The position numbers and the translations under genes are program-made. This document shows, in pieces, positions 35,803 through 45,743 of a stretch of 64,000 nucleotides of DNA. The notes beneath the pieces were generated by a model. It did not search any database, was not told the DNA's origin, and saw only the letters and a list, made by a program, of their open reading frames with translations. The DNA is taken from positions 248,001 through 312,000 of the forward strand of contig NZ_JAEHFV010000001.1 of NCBI RefSeq assembly GCF_016522065.1, in the 5' to 3' direction. Within the stretch, counting starts at the first letter, position 1. Each line of letters begins with the position of its first letter. The stretch is from Flavobacterium agrisoli (GTDB lineage Bacteria > Bacteroidota > Bacteroidia > Flavobacteriales > Flavobacteriaceae).

Positions 35803-37347
35803 CTAACGATTATTAAGTTTTGCTTTTTCTTTCATTATATCGCTCATTTTTCTGTTTTCAATTTTACTTTCTAACCACGAAATAATGTCGAGATATAAAA
35901 AAGCACGTTTTTCGTAAGTGTTTTTTTCAAGTTCAACAAATCGAGCTCTCATTTTAATGAATTCCTTTTTTATATCGCTAGGATAAAAATTGTTTAGGTT
36001 TTTCAAGAACTTAATGATTTCCTTTTGAACTTCGTGTAAATCATTCATTTTCAATAAAAACTTATAGGTGTTTTTAAGCTGATTTTCTAAATAATAATCT
36101 TTTCCTAGTTCATAATGAGCAATCAAACATAAAATACGCGAAAAACACATTAAATCCTCCCGCATGGATAAGTTTTTGTTGTTTATGATTTTTTCTAGAT
36201 AAAAAATAGATTCATTGTATTTTTCATTACCAAAATAAATACTAGCAATTTTGTAATAAAACATCATTTCGTGATGTTCATCTAAATGATTGCTATGAAG
36301 TTTTAATTTATCTAAAATTTCGGGAATCAAATATTCGCTTTCTTTAAAAGAAGCTTCTAAAATATGATAGTTTAGTTTGTTGTTATACACATATAAAAAG
36401 GCAAGTGATGTTATATTATCATTTACCGGAAATTTGGGATCTTGAATGGTTTCTTCTAATAAAGTAAGGTATTTTTTAAAATTGGTTTGGTGTTTAAGCA
36501 TGTACAAGGATTCTAAAAAATAATTGTTTCCTTTTAAAAAAAACACCGGATTTAAATAAATCATATTCGGATTATCATAAAAAAGTGTTACCCATTTATA
36601 AGAAAATTTATAACTGGCCAAAAAATCTTGTACTAAAAAACTTCGCCACAAATTGGCATTATAAAACCAATATTTTTCTCGGAAACCAAATTTAGTTTCA
36701 TCTAATTTTGAAATATGTTTCTGAAAATAATCATCAATATAACGGTACTCTTCATCGTTTTTTACATAACCCGTTTTAAGCATGATGCCGTATAATTGCA
36801 AGGATAAATTCGAAAGTTTACTCGAAATCGTATTTCTGTAATTCAATTCTTTTGCCTGAATAACCAATTCATCTGCCCGCCCTTGAATACTTCGGGTTAT
36901 GTATTGCGATTCAATTAATTTTTCAAATTCAACAATTTCGTATGCCATGTATTTTTCATCGTGCTCAATGGCTTGCTGCTTGGTTTTGTCTAAAATTTTT
37001 AAACTTTGTTTGTATAAACCTTTGTTGTACAGGATAACAGCAAAATCCATTTGTTCGCGCAATTGATAGCGAATATTTTGACTAGGAATATTCAGCCGTA
37101 TACTGACTAGAATTTGTTTGTATAAATATGATTTTAAATTAGAAAGTTGAATTTTTTTAATACTTCCGCTTTTCAGAATAATTTTTTCATCATAGGTTTC
37201 AGACTTATCCAAAATATTGAATAATTCAATGAATTTGGTATTTGAACTAGTTTCTAATCGACTTGCAAAAATTTTGAATTGCCTTTTTTCAGACTTAGTA
37301 AGTGATTTAATTAATACAAATAAAAAATCTTTTTGATGGTTAGCCAT
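35803..37347 (-). CDS. Conserved helical-repeat protein of unknown function
   Basis: A 514-residue protein with no signal peptide or membrane helix. It consists almost entirely of predicted helices with TPR-like spacing of aromatic and small residues, for example ILYNKGLYKQSLKILDKTKQQA and IASIYFGNEKYNESIFYLEKII. The N-terminus SLTKSEKRQFKIFASRLET is charged and could be a separate small domain. I believe similar proteins are common in Bacteroidota, but I know no function. It probably is a cytoplasmic scaffold. It is transcribed away from leuA and shares a terminator with the 35282-35710 gene. Confidence 0.75.
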   Translation of the reverse strand: MANHQKDFLFVLIKSLTKSEKRQFKIFASRLETSSNTKFIELFNILDKSETYDEKIILKSGSIKKIQLSNLKSYLYKQILVSIRLNIPSQNIRYQLREQMDFAVILYNKGLYKQSLKILDKTKQQAIEHDEKYMAYEIVEFEKLIESQYITRSIQGRADELVIQAKELNYRNTISSKLSNLSLQLYGIMLKTGYVKNDEEYRYIDDYFQKHISKLDETKFGFREKYWFYNANLWRSFLVQDFLASYKFSYKWVTLFYDNPNMIYLNPVFFLKGNNYFLESLYMLKHQTNFKKYLTLLEETIQDPKFPVNDNITSLAFLYVYNNKLNYHILEASFKESEYLIPEILDKLKLHSNHLDEHHEMMFYYKIASIYFGNEKYNESIFYLEKIINNKNLSMREDLMCFSRILCLIAHYELGKDYYLENQLKNTYKFLLKMNDLHEVQKEIIKFLKNLNNFYPSDIKKEFIKMRARFVELEKNTYEKRAFLYLDIISWLESKIENRKMSDIMKEKAKLNNR

Positions 37348-37455
37348 TGTAAAAAAATAGGTTTTAATTTACTGATTTTCAAATGTTTATATGGTAGCTT
37401 AGTGCGTTATAAACAGTATATATTCAGTTAAATGAATTTCATATTACAGACTTAG

Positions 37456-38664
<1,209 letters not shown>

Positions 38665-38695
38665 TGCTTTTGTAACACGTTTTTAGTTTTGTATA

Positions 38696-39814
38696 ATGGA
38701 ATTTAAAATTGCAGTTTTAGCGGGAGACGGAATTGGACCAGAGGTTGTATTGCAAGCAAAAAAAGCATTGCAAGCTATCGCTAGTGTCTACGAACATGAT
38801 TTTATTTTTGAAGAAGCTTTAATTGGAGCAACTGCAATTGAAAGAACAGGAAATCCATTACCGCAACAAACTTTAAATTTATGTTTAAATACAGATGCCG
38901 TTTTACTAGGTGCTATTGGAGATGCTAAATACAATGATAATTTTGATGTTAAAGTTCGCCCGGAGCAAGGTTTGCTTAAGTTGCGAAAAGAATTAGGTCT
39001 TTTTACTAACATTCGGCCTATAAAACCATATCGACCATTATTAAATGCTTCTCCTTTAAAAAGAGAAATTATTCAAGATACAAATTTTATAATTTATCGC
39101 GAATTAACAGGGGGGGTATATTTTGGTGAGAAAACAACAAACGAAGCCGGAACCTATGCGTCTGATTTGTGTGAGTATTCCGAAAATGAAATAGCTAGAA
39201 TTGCGCATTTGGCATTTCAAGCAGCTCAAAAAAGGAAAAACAAAGTTACAGTTGTTGATAAAGCAAATGTTTTAGAAACTTCCAGATTGTGGCGAAAAGT
39301 GGTAAAAGAAGTGGGATTAAGTTATCCATCAGTAGCACTGGATTTTTTATTTGTAGACAATGCCGCTATGCAATTAATAATAAATCCTAAAAAATTTGAC
39401 ATAATTCTATCCGAAAATTTATTTGGCGATATTTTGTCTGATGAAGCAAGTGTTATTACGGGCTCAATAGGATTGTTGGCTTCAGCTTCCTTAGGAGATA
39501 AAAAAGCATTGTTTGAGCCAATTCATGGTACTTATTCTAGAGCAAAAGGTAAAAATAAAGCCAATCCTATTGCATCTGTTTTATCGGCAGCTATGATGTT
39601 AGAGTTTTTTGGATTACAAACAGAAGCAGATAAAGTTTACGAAGCGGTCGAAAAATCAATTGAATACCAAGTGGTTACAAGTGATTTGAAGCCGGATTCG
39701 AATTTTGGTACCAATGAAGTAGGGGATTTTATTTCAAACTATATTTTGAATAAAGACGATTTGCTTTATTTTAATAATGATAACGTTCATATTGGTCAAT
39801 CGACAATTGTTTAA
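38696..39814 (+). CDS. leuB: 3-isopropylmalate dehydrogenase
   Basis: A 372-residue NAD-dependent beta-decarboxylating dehydrogenase for the third step of leucine synthesis. It shows AVLAGDGIGPEVVLQA, LLKLRKELGLFTNIRPIKPY, RELTGGVYFGEK and the metal/substrate segment SENLFGDILSDEASVITGSIGLLASASLG, with FEPIHGTYSRAKGKNKANPIA for NAD. Leu-type residues rather than isocitrate-dehydrogenase-type are seen at the substrate loop. It is co-transcribed with leuA. The genes for the second step, leuC and leuD, are not in this window. Confidence 0.94.
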   Translation: MEFKIAVLAGDGIGPEVVLQAKKALQAIASVYEHDFIFEEALIGATAIERTGNPLPQQTLNLCLNTDAVLLGAIGDAKYNDNFDVKVRPEQGLLKLRKELGLFTNIRPIKPYRPLLNASPLKREIIQDTNFIIYRELTGGVYFGEKTTNEAGTYASDLCEYSENEIARIAHLAFQAAQKRKNKVTVVDKANVLETSRLWRKVVKEVGLSYPSVALDFLFVDNAAMQLIINPKKFDIILSENLFGDILSDEASVITGSIGLLASASLGDKKALFEPIHGTYSRAKGKNKANPIASVLSAAMMLEFFGLQTEADKVYEAVEKSIEYQVVTSDLKPDSNFGTNEVGDFISNYILNKDDLLYFNNDNVHIGQSTIV

Positions 39815-39897
39815 TAAATTTTGTTAAAAATATAGATTTATTAACAAGAAGTAGGTAAAATGTTGCTTTTTTGTTTTTTTTAGACTGATGTTTTTTA

Positions 39898-39905
39898 TAC
39901 ATTTG
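39898..39905 (+). promoter_or_regulatory. Predicted ilv operon promoter -7 box
   Basis: TACATTTG matches the consensus, with a TTG at 39871-39873, 24 bp upstream, slightly long for a -33 element. It places transcription start a few bases before the leader ATG at 39924. Confidence 0.6.
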
Positions 39906-39923
39906 TACCACCAAAAACAAAAA

Positions 39924-39986
39924 ATGAAACATTTAATTATAAATACTTTTGTCGTTAATGTCATTGTGGTTACCACAGTTGATTAG
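39924..39986 (+). CDS. Putative ilv leader peptide (attenuation)
   Basis: A 20-codon ORF reads MKHLIINTFVVNVIVVTTVD and stops with TAG. Ten residues are branched-chain (6 Val, 3 Ile, 1 Leu) and three are Thr, precursor of Ile. It begins directly after the predicted promoter, without a Shine-Dalgarno, and is followed 35 bp later by an intrinsic terminator and then ilvD. This is the arrangement of enterobacterial ilv leaders, where ribosome stalling at Val/Ile/Leu codons prevents terminator formation. The sequence GTGGTTACCAC near its end could form a pause hairpin. The function is inferred from layout and composition. Confidence 0.82.
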   Translation: MKHLIINTFVVNVIVVTTVD

Positions 39987-40054
39987 GGAAGAGTATAGAT
40001 ATAATTGAAAAATAATATTATAAACCTCCCAATAAAATTGGGAGGTTTTTTTTT
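39963..40054 (+). promoter_or_regulatory. ilv attenuator region with competing pairings
   Basis: ATTGTGGTT at 39963-39971, within the leader ORF, can pair as two 4-bp blocks (ATTG and GGTT) with the 5' arm of the terminator at 40023-40033. That would be an antiterminator in conflict with the terminator stem. TGTGG/CCACA at 39965-39977 gives an early pause hairpin. Pairings were found by eye and no energies were computed. Confidence 0.55.
40022..40054 (+). terminator. Intrinsic terminator (attenuator) before ilvD
   Basis: A perfect 12-bp stem (AAACCTCCCAAT with ATTGGGAGGTTT) with a 3-nt loop is followed by a T-run. It stands between the leader peptide and the ilvD ATG at 40072, where a plain terminator would silence the operon, so it is expected to be conditional. 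Confidence 0.88.
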
Positions 40055-40071
40055 AAATAAATTAAACAAAA

Positions 40072-41748
40072 ATGGTATTAAACAAATACAGTAAAACCAT
40101 TACACAAGATGAGACGCAACCTGCTGCTCAAGCTATGTTGTATGGTGTTGGTTTGACTGAAGAAGATTTGAAAAAGGCACAAGTAGGGATTGTAAGTATG
40201 GGCTATGAAGGAAATACTTGCAATATGCATTTAAATGATTTAGCTAAAGATGTAAAAGCAAGTGTCTGGAATCAAGATTTAGTTGGTTTAATTTTTAATA
40301 CAATTGGTGTAAGCGATGGTATTTCAAATGGTACCGAAGGTATGCGATTTTCTTTGGTTTCAAGAGATGTAATTGCAGACTCTATTGAAACAGTGATGGG
40401 AGCACAATGGTATGATGGTATGATTGCAATACCAGGCTGTGATAAAAACATGCCAGGTGCTGTTATGGCAATGGGACGTGTAAATCGCCCAGCCATTATG
40501 GTCTATGGTGGTACTATACATTCAGGAAAATGGAAAGGGGAGTCTTTAAATATTGTTTCTGCATTTGAAGCTTTAGGTAAAAAGTTTAATAACACTATTA
40601 ATCCTGAAGATTTTAAAGGTGTAATTCAAAATTCTTGCCCTGGAGCTGGTGCTTGCGGTGGAATGTATACGGCTAATACTATGGCTTCGGCTATTGAAGC
40701 TTTGGGGATGAGTTTGCCATATAGTTCTTCAAATCCGGCTTTAAGTCAAGAAAAAAGAAATGAATGTGCTGAAGTTGGAAAAGCTATAAGAATACTTTTG
40801 GAAAAAGATATTAAACCAAAAGACATCATGACTCGCAAAGCTTTTGAAAATGCCATAACAATTGTAGCCGTTTTAGGTGGTTCGACTAATGCGGTTATGC
40901 ATTTAATCGCAATGGCGCATTCGGTTGGTATCGAAATTACATTACAAGATTTTCAAGCAATAAATGATAGAACGCCGGTTTTAGCAGATTTAAAGCCAAG
41001 CGGAAAATATATGATGGAAGATTTGCATCACGTTGGTGGAATTCCAGCTGTAATGAAATATCTTTTAAAAGAAGGGTTTTTACACGGTGAATGTTTAACA
41101 GTTACAGGGAAAACGCTAGCCGAAAATTTAGAATCTGTTCCTGATTTAAATGATGGTCAAGATGTGGTTTATGAAATTCATAAAGCATTAAAACCAACAG
41201 GAAATATTCAAGTTTTATACGGAAATTTAGCTTCGGAAGGTTGTGTAGCTAAAATTAGTGGAAAAGAAGGAGAATATTTTGAAGGTACTGCTGTAGTTTT
41301 TGAAAGTGAATTCGAAGTAATTCCAGGTCTTGAAAAAGGAATGATAAAACCGGGTAATGTAGTCGTCATTAGGTATTGTGGACCAAAAGGTGGGCCAGGA
41401 ATGCCAGAAATGCTTAAACCTACATCAGCTATTATTGGGGCAGGATTAGGAAATAGTGTTGCGTTGATTACAGACGGTAGATTTTCTGGTGGTTCACATG
41501 GATTCGTGGTTGGCCACGTTACACCAGAAGCTTATGAAGGAGGAGCAATTGCGCTTGTTCAAGACGGTGATTTGATTGCTATTGATGCGGTTAAAAACAC
41601 GATTGATTTGAGGATTTCAGAAGAGGAATTCTCAAAAAGAAAAGCCAATTGGGTTAAACCAGCTTTAAAAGCTTCGAATGGAGTTTTACTAAAATATGCA
41701 AAATCAGTTTCGAGTGCCTCTACAGGTTGTGTTACTGATAGATTATAA
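40072..41748 (+). CDS. ilvD: Dihydroxy-acid dehydratase
   Basis: A 558-residue iron-sulfur enzyme for the third step of Val and Ile synthesis. It has the cluster-binding cysteines in [16 protein letters not shown] and [21 protein letters not shown], and [21 protein letters not shown] as the conserved loop near the end. Length matches the family. It is the first structural gene after the putative attenuator and starts an ilvD-ilvB-ilvN-ilvC operon. Confidence 0.95.
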   Translation: MVLNKYSKTITQDETQPAAQAMLYGVGLTEEDLKKAQVGIVSMGYEGNTCNMHLNDLAKDVKASVWNQDLVGLIFNTIGVSDGISNGTEGMRFSLVSRDVIADSIETVMGAQWYDGMIAIPGCDKNMPGAVMAMGRVNRPAIMVYGGTIHSGKWKGESLNIVSAFEALGKKFNNTINPEDFKGVIQNSCPGAGACGGMYTANTMASAIEALGMSLPYSSSNPALSQEKRNECAEVGKAIRILLEKDIKPKDIMTRKAFENAITIVAVLGGSTNAVMHLIAMAHSVGIEITLQDFQAINDRTPVLADLKPSGKYMMEDLHHVGGIPAVMKYLLKEGFLHGECLTVTGKTLAENLESVPDLNDGQDVVYEIHKALKPTGNIQVLYGNLASEGCVAKISGKEGEYFEGTAVVFESEFEVIPGLEKGMIKPGNVVVIRYCGPKGGPGMPEMLKPTSAIIGAGLGNSVALITDGRFSGGSHGFVVGHVTPEAYEGGAIALVQDGDLIAIDAVKNTIDLRISEEEFSKRKANWVKPALKASNGVLLKYAKSVSSASTGCVTDRL

Positions 41749-41803
41749 TATTACATTGAGGTTTTAAATATTTAAAATTTCTTGAAAAAATAGAATCCAA
41801 AAA

Positions 41804-43501
41804 ATGGAAACAATTAGAATATCAGGCGCAGAAGCCGTTATAAGATGTTTATTAGAAGAAGGGGCAGATTTAATTTATGGTTATCCAGGAGGAGCCATCA
41901 TGCCTGTTTATGATGAATTATATAAGTTTAGAGATAAGTTAAATCATACTTTAGTACGCCACGAACAAGGTGCTATTCATGCTGCTCAGGGTTTTGCTAG
42001 AGCAACAGGGAAGGTTGGAGTTGCTATCGCTACTTCGGGTCCAGGGGCTACAAATTTAGTCACAGGAATTGCCGATGCGCAAATTGATTCAACACCTATA
42101 GTATGTATTACAGGTCAAGTAGCAAAACATTTATTAGGTTCGGATGCTTTTCAGGAAACGGATATTATCGGTATTTCTACACCAGTAACCAAATGGAATA
42201 TTCAGGTTACAGAAGCTCGCGATATTCCTGCTGCAATTGCAAAAGCGTTTTATATTGCGCGCTCAGGTCGTCCAGGTCCAGTTTTGGTAGATATTACCAA
42301 AAATGCACAGGTTGAAGAGTTTGATTTTAAATACGAAAAATGCACAAGTGTAAGAAGTTACACGCCTGTACCTAAATTAAATATTGAAAAGATTAAAGAA
42401 GCAGCTCAAGTGATTAATTCTGCCCAAAAACCATTTATAGTGTTTGGTCAAGGAGTAATTTTAAGTGAGGCTGAAACTGAATTAAAGACGCTTGTTGAAA
42501 AATCAGGAATACCGGCTGCTTGGACAATTTTAGGTTTATCGGCTTTACCAACAGATCATCCTTTAAATGTTGGAATGTTGGGAATGCATGGTAATTATGC
42601 GCCTAATTTAATGACAAATGAATGTGACGTATTAATTGCGCTAGGAATGCGATTTGATGATCGCGTTACGGGAAATTTAAATACGTATGCCAAACAAGCA
42701 AAAGTGATTCATTTTGAAATTGATCCGGCAGAAATTGATAAAAATGTTAAAACAGAGATTGCTGTTTTAGCAGATTTAAAAGAAGCTTTAACCGAATTGA
42801 TTCCGTTAATCGAGACAAAAAAACACGATGAATGGCACAACGGATTTAAAGAGAAAGCCGTTATTGAATACGATGCTGTAATTAAAGAAGAATTAAATCC
42901 TACGAATGGTAAAGGAATTTCGATGGGTGAAACCATTGAAATGATTAACAAACATTCAAAAGGTGATGCTATTATTGTGTCCGATGTAGGTCAGCATCAA
43001 ATGTTTGCTTGTCGTTATTCTAAATTTAATAGTACCAAAAGTAATGTTACTTCAGGAGGTTTGGGTACGATGGGATTTGCACTTCCTGCTGCTATTGGTG
43101 CTAAAATGGGTCAACCCAATAAGGAAGTTGTAGCGGTTATAGGAGACGGTGGTTTTCAAATGAATATTCAGGAATTAGGAACTATTTTTCAATCTAAAGT
43201 TCCCGTTAAAATCGTTGTTTTAAACAATCAATTTTTAGGAATGGTTCGCCAATGGCAAGAGTTGTTTTATGATTATCGTTATGCTTCTACTGAAATGATT
43301 AATCCTAATTTTGTAGCAATTGCCGAAGGGTATTATATTAAAGCAAAACAAGTAGCGAAACGCGAAGATTTGGATAAAGCTGTAGAAGAAATGTTAGTAT
43401 CAAAAGATTCTTATTTCTTAGAAGTTATTGTTGAAAAGGAAAACAATGTTTTTCCAATGATACCAACTGGTGCATCTGTAACTGATATTCGTTTAAGTTA
43501 A
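41804..43501 (+). CDS. ilvB: Acetolactate synthase, large catalytic subunit
   Basis: A 565-residue thiamine-diphosphate enzyme for the first shared step of Val, Leu and Ile synthesis. It shows the N-terminal GYPGGAIMPVYD, the glutamate in LVRHEQGAIHAAQGFARATG, GIADAQIDSTPIVCITGQV and the ThDP motif VIGDGGFQMNIQELGT ending in NNQFLGMVRQWQELF. It follows ilvD by 55 bp and is 4 bp before the small subunit gene. Confidence 0.95.
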   Translation: METIRISGAEAVIRCLLEEGADLIYGYPGGAIMPVYDELYKFRDKLNHTLVRHEQGAIHAAQGFARATGKVGVAIATSGPGATNLVTGIADAQIDSTPIVCITGQVAKHLLGSDAFQETDIIGISTPVTKWNIQVTEARDIPAAIAKAFYIARSGRPGPVLVDITKNAQVEEFDFKYEKCTSVRSYTPVPKLNIEKIKEAAQVINSAQKPFIVFGQGVILSEAETELKTLVEKSGIPAAWTILGLSALPTDHPLNVGMLGMHGNYAPNLMTNECDVLIALGMRFDDRVTGNLNTYAKQAKVIHFEIDPAEIDKNVKTEIAVLADLKEALTELIPLIETKKHDEWHNGFKEKAVIEYDAVIKEELNPTNGKGISMGETIEMINKHSKGDAIIVSDVGQHQMFACRYSKFNSTKSNVTSGGLGTMGFALPAAIGAKMGQPNKEVVAVIGDGGFQMNIQELGTIFQSKVPVKIVVLNNQFLGMVRQWQELFYDYRYASTEMINPNFVAIAEGYYIKAKQVAKREDLDKAVEEMLVSKDSYFLEVIVEKENNVFPMIPTGASVTDIRLS

Positions 43502-43505
43502 AATT

Positions 43506-44033
43506 ATGGAAGAAAATAAAACATTCACCATTTCGGTGTATTCAGAAAATAATGTTGGATTGTTAAATAGAATATCAGGAATATTCTTAAAGCGTCACAT
43601 TAATATATTAAGTCTAAATGTTTCAGAATCAGAAATTGAAGATGTTTCTCGTTTTATAATCGTAGTTCATACTACCGAGAAATGGGTTCAAAACATTGTA
43701 GGTCAAATTGAAAAGCAAATTGAAGTAATTAAAGCTTTTTATCACATTGATGAAGAAACGGTATTTTTAGAAAACGCCTTGTTTAAAATTCATTCGGACT
43801 TGTTTGAAAATGAAGAAATTAAGGCCATAATTAAGGAAAGCAATTCCGTTGTTATTACAACGGAACATGACTTCTTTGTTATTTCAAAAGCCGGAAAACG
43901 TTCGGATATAAAAGCATTGCATTCAAAATTAAAACCGTATGGTATCATGCAATTTGTTCGTTCGGGCAGAATTTCAGTTTCAAAAGAAAAAATGGAAATT
44001 TCGCAAATGTTACAAGATTTAAAACATAATTAA
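43506..44033 (+). CDS. ilvN: Acetolactate synthase, small regulatory subunit
   Basis: A 175-residue regulatory subunit with an N-terminal ACT domain (FTISVYSENNVGLLNRISGI, RRHINILSLNVSESE-like), the Val-binding module, and a C-terminal domain. Valine binding to ACT dimers gives feedback inhibition in homologues. The 4-bp gap to ilvB ensures matched synthesis. The C-terminal domain (GKRSDIKALHSKLKPYGIMQFVRSGRISV) is also typical. Confidence 0.92.
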   Translation: MEENKTFTISVYSENNVGLLNRISGIFLKRHINILSLNVSESEIEDVSRFIIVVHTTEKWVQNIVGQIEKQIEVIKAFYHIDEETVFLENALFKIHSDLFENEEIKAIIKESNSVVITTEHDFFVISKAGKRSDIKALHSKLKPYGIMQFVRSGRISVSKEKMEISQMLQDLKHN

Positions 44034-44071
44034 AAAATCAAATAAATTAAGATTAAAATTAAAACTAGAAA

Positions 44072-45541
44072 ATGGCAAATTATTTCAACACATTACCGTT
44101 AAGATTACAGTTAGAGCAATTAGGAGTTTGTGAATTTATGGATCAATCTGAATTTGCAGATGGAATTGAAGCACTTAAAGGTAAAAAAGTAGTAATCGTA
44201 GGTTGTGGAGCTCAAGGTTTAAACCAAGGTTTAAACATGAGAGATTCTGGATTAGATATATCGTATGCATTGCGTGCCGATGCAATTACTGAAAAAAGAG
44301 CCTCTTTTAAAAATGCTACAGAAAACGGATTTAAAGTAGGTACTTATGAAGAGTTAATTCCAACTGCTGATTTAGTATGTAATTTAACACCAGACAAACA
44401 ACATACTGCTGTTGTTACTGCAATTATGCCATTAATGAAAGAAGGATCTACCTTAGCATATTCGCATGGTTTTAATATTGTAGAGGAAGGAATGCAAATT
44501 CGTAAAGATATTACGGTAATTATGTGTGCTCCGAAATGTCCTGGTTCTGAAGTTCGTGAAGAGTACAAAAGAGGATTTGGAGTTCCAACCCTAATCGCTG
44601 TACACCCAGAAAATGATCCTAAAGGACTTGGTTTAGATCAAGCTAAAGCTTATGCTGTTGCAACTGGAGGTCATAGAGCAGGTGTTTTAAGATCATCATT
44701 TGTTGCTGAAGTAAAATCGGATTTAATGGGTGAGCAAACTATTCTTTGTGGTTTGTTGCAAACAGGATCTATTTTATGTTTTGATAAAATGGTTGAAAAA
44801 GGAATCGATGCAGCTTATGCTTCTAAATTAATTCAATACGGTTGGGAAACTATTACCGAAGCATTGAAACACGGAGGTATTACCAATATGATGGATCGTC
44901 TTTCTAATCCTGCAAAAATTAAGGCTTATGAAATTTCAGAAGAATTGAAAGATATCATGCGTCCCTTGTTTCAAAAACACCAAGACGATATTATTTCTGG
45001 AGAATTTTCAAGTACTATGATGGCTGATTGGGCAAATGATGATGTGAACTTGTTAACTTGGAGAGCCGCTACCGAAAATACAAATTTTGAAAAAACAGCT
45101 CCTCAAGCAGCTGCTATTCCAGAACAAGAATACTTTGATAACGGTGTGTTAATGGTTGCTATGGTTAAAGCAGGTGTTGAATTAGCATTTGAAACCATGA
45201 CAGAAGCTGGAATTATTGAAGAATCAGCTTATTACGAGTCTTTACACGAATTGCCTTTAATTGCGAATACTATCGCAAGAAAAAAATTATACGAAATGAA
45301 TCGTGTTATTTCTGATACTGCTGAGTACGGATGTTATTTGTTTGATCACGCTTGTAAACCATTATTAACAGATTTTATGAAAACTGTTGAAACTGATATC
45401 ATTGGTAAGCCTTACGGAACATCTAACCAAGTTGATAATTCACTTTTGATTGCAGTAAATAAGTCTATCCGTCAACACCCAATTGAAGAAGTAGGTGAGT
45501 GGTTGAGAGAGTCAATGACTGCTATGAAAAAAATTGGATAA
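44072..45541 (+). CDS. ilvC: Ketol-acid reductoisomerase (class II)
   Basis: A 489-residue enzyme for the second step of Val and Ile synthesis, using NADPH and Mg2+. The N-terminal Rossmann motif is [21 protein letters not shown], with the nucleotide-specific [11 protein letters not shown] loop, followed by [21 protein letters not shown] and the metal-binding glutamates around [11 protein letters not shown]. The length and duplicated helical C-terminal part assign it to the long class II, like E. coli IlvC, rather than the ~330-residue class I. It is the last gene in the operon. Confidence 0.95.
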   Translation: MANYFNTLPLRLQLEQLGVCEFMDQSEFADGIEALKGKKVVIVGCGAQGLNQGLNMRDSGLDISYALRADAITEKRASFKNATENGFKVGTYEELIPTADLVCNLTPDKQHTAVVTAIMPLMKEGSTLAYSHGFNIVEEGMQIRKDITVIMCAPKCPGSEVREEYKRGFGVPTLIAVHPENDPKGLGLDQAKAYAVATGGHRAGVLRSSFVAEVKSDLMGEQTILCGLLQTGSILCFDKMVEKGIDAAYASKLIQYGWETITEALKHGGITNMMDRLSNPAKIKAYEISEELKDIMRPLFQKHQDDIISGEFSSTMMADWANDDVNLLTWRAATENTNFEKTAPQAAAIPEQEYFDNGVLMVAMVKAGVELAFETMTEAGIIEESAYYESLHELPLIANTIARKKLYEMNRVISDTAEYGCYLFDHACKPLLTDFMKTVETDIIGKPYGTSNQVDNSLLIAVNKSIRQHPIEEVGEWLRESMTAMKKIG

Positions 45542-45636
45542 TTACATGAATAAAAATTAGGATTGCTTCATAGTGTATGAACCGAAGCATGATTTGCACT
45601 GTATCTGTTTTTATATAATATTTTGAATTAGTAAGC

Positions 45637-45729
45637 ACTTATTAGATTTTAAAGATATAGTTGTAGATTGATTACTTTCACTTAACTTCAAATTCGTTTG
45701 ATAGTTAGGTGAAGTAATTCCTAATAAGT
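45637..45729. repeat. Nested inverted repeats with a UUCG-capped hairpin between ilvC and selO
   Basis: An outer inverted repeat, ACTTATTAG at 45637-45645 with CTAATAAGT at 45721-45729, encloses a large hairpin at 45671-45718. The hairpin has about 20 base pairs (one G-U), a single bulge and a 1x2 internal loop, and a TTCG loop at 45693-45696 closed by TCAAA/TTTGA. It separates convergent genes but no T-run follows either arm, so it is not a standard terminator. Confidence 0.7.
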
Positions 45730-45743
45730 TATTCTCGTTTGGT

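Noticed and set aside
37432..37455. Seven-codon ORF (MNFILQT) upstream of leuA as a leu leader peptide
   Set aside because: It lies before the predicted promoter box at 37460, contains only one Leu codon and no terminator follows it.
39811..39844. AT-only 9-bp inverted repeat after leuB as a terminator
   Set aside because: The stem has no G-C pairs and no T-run; alternative pairings of equal weakness exist.
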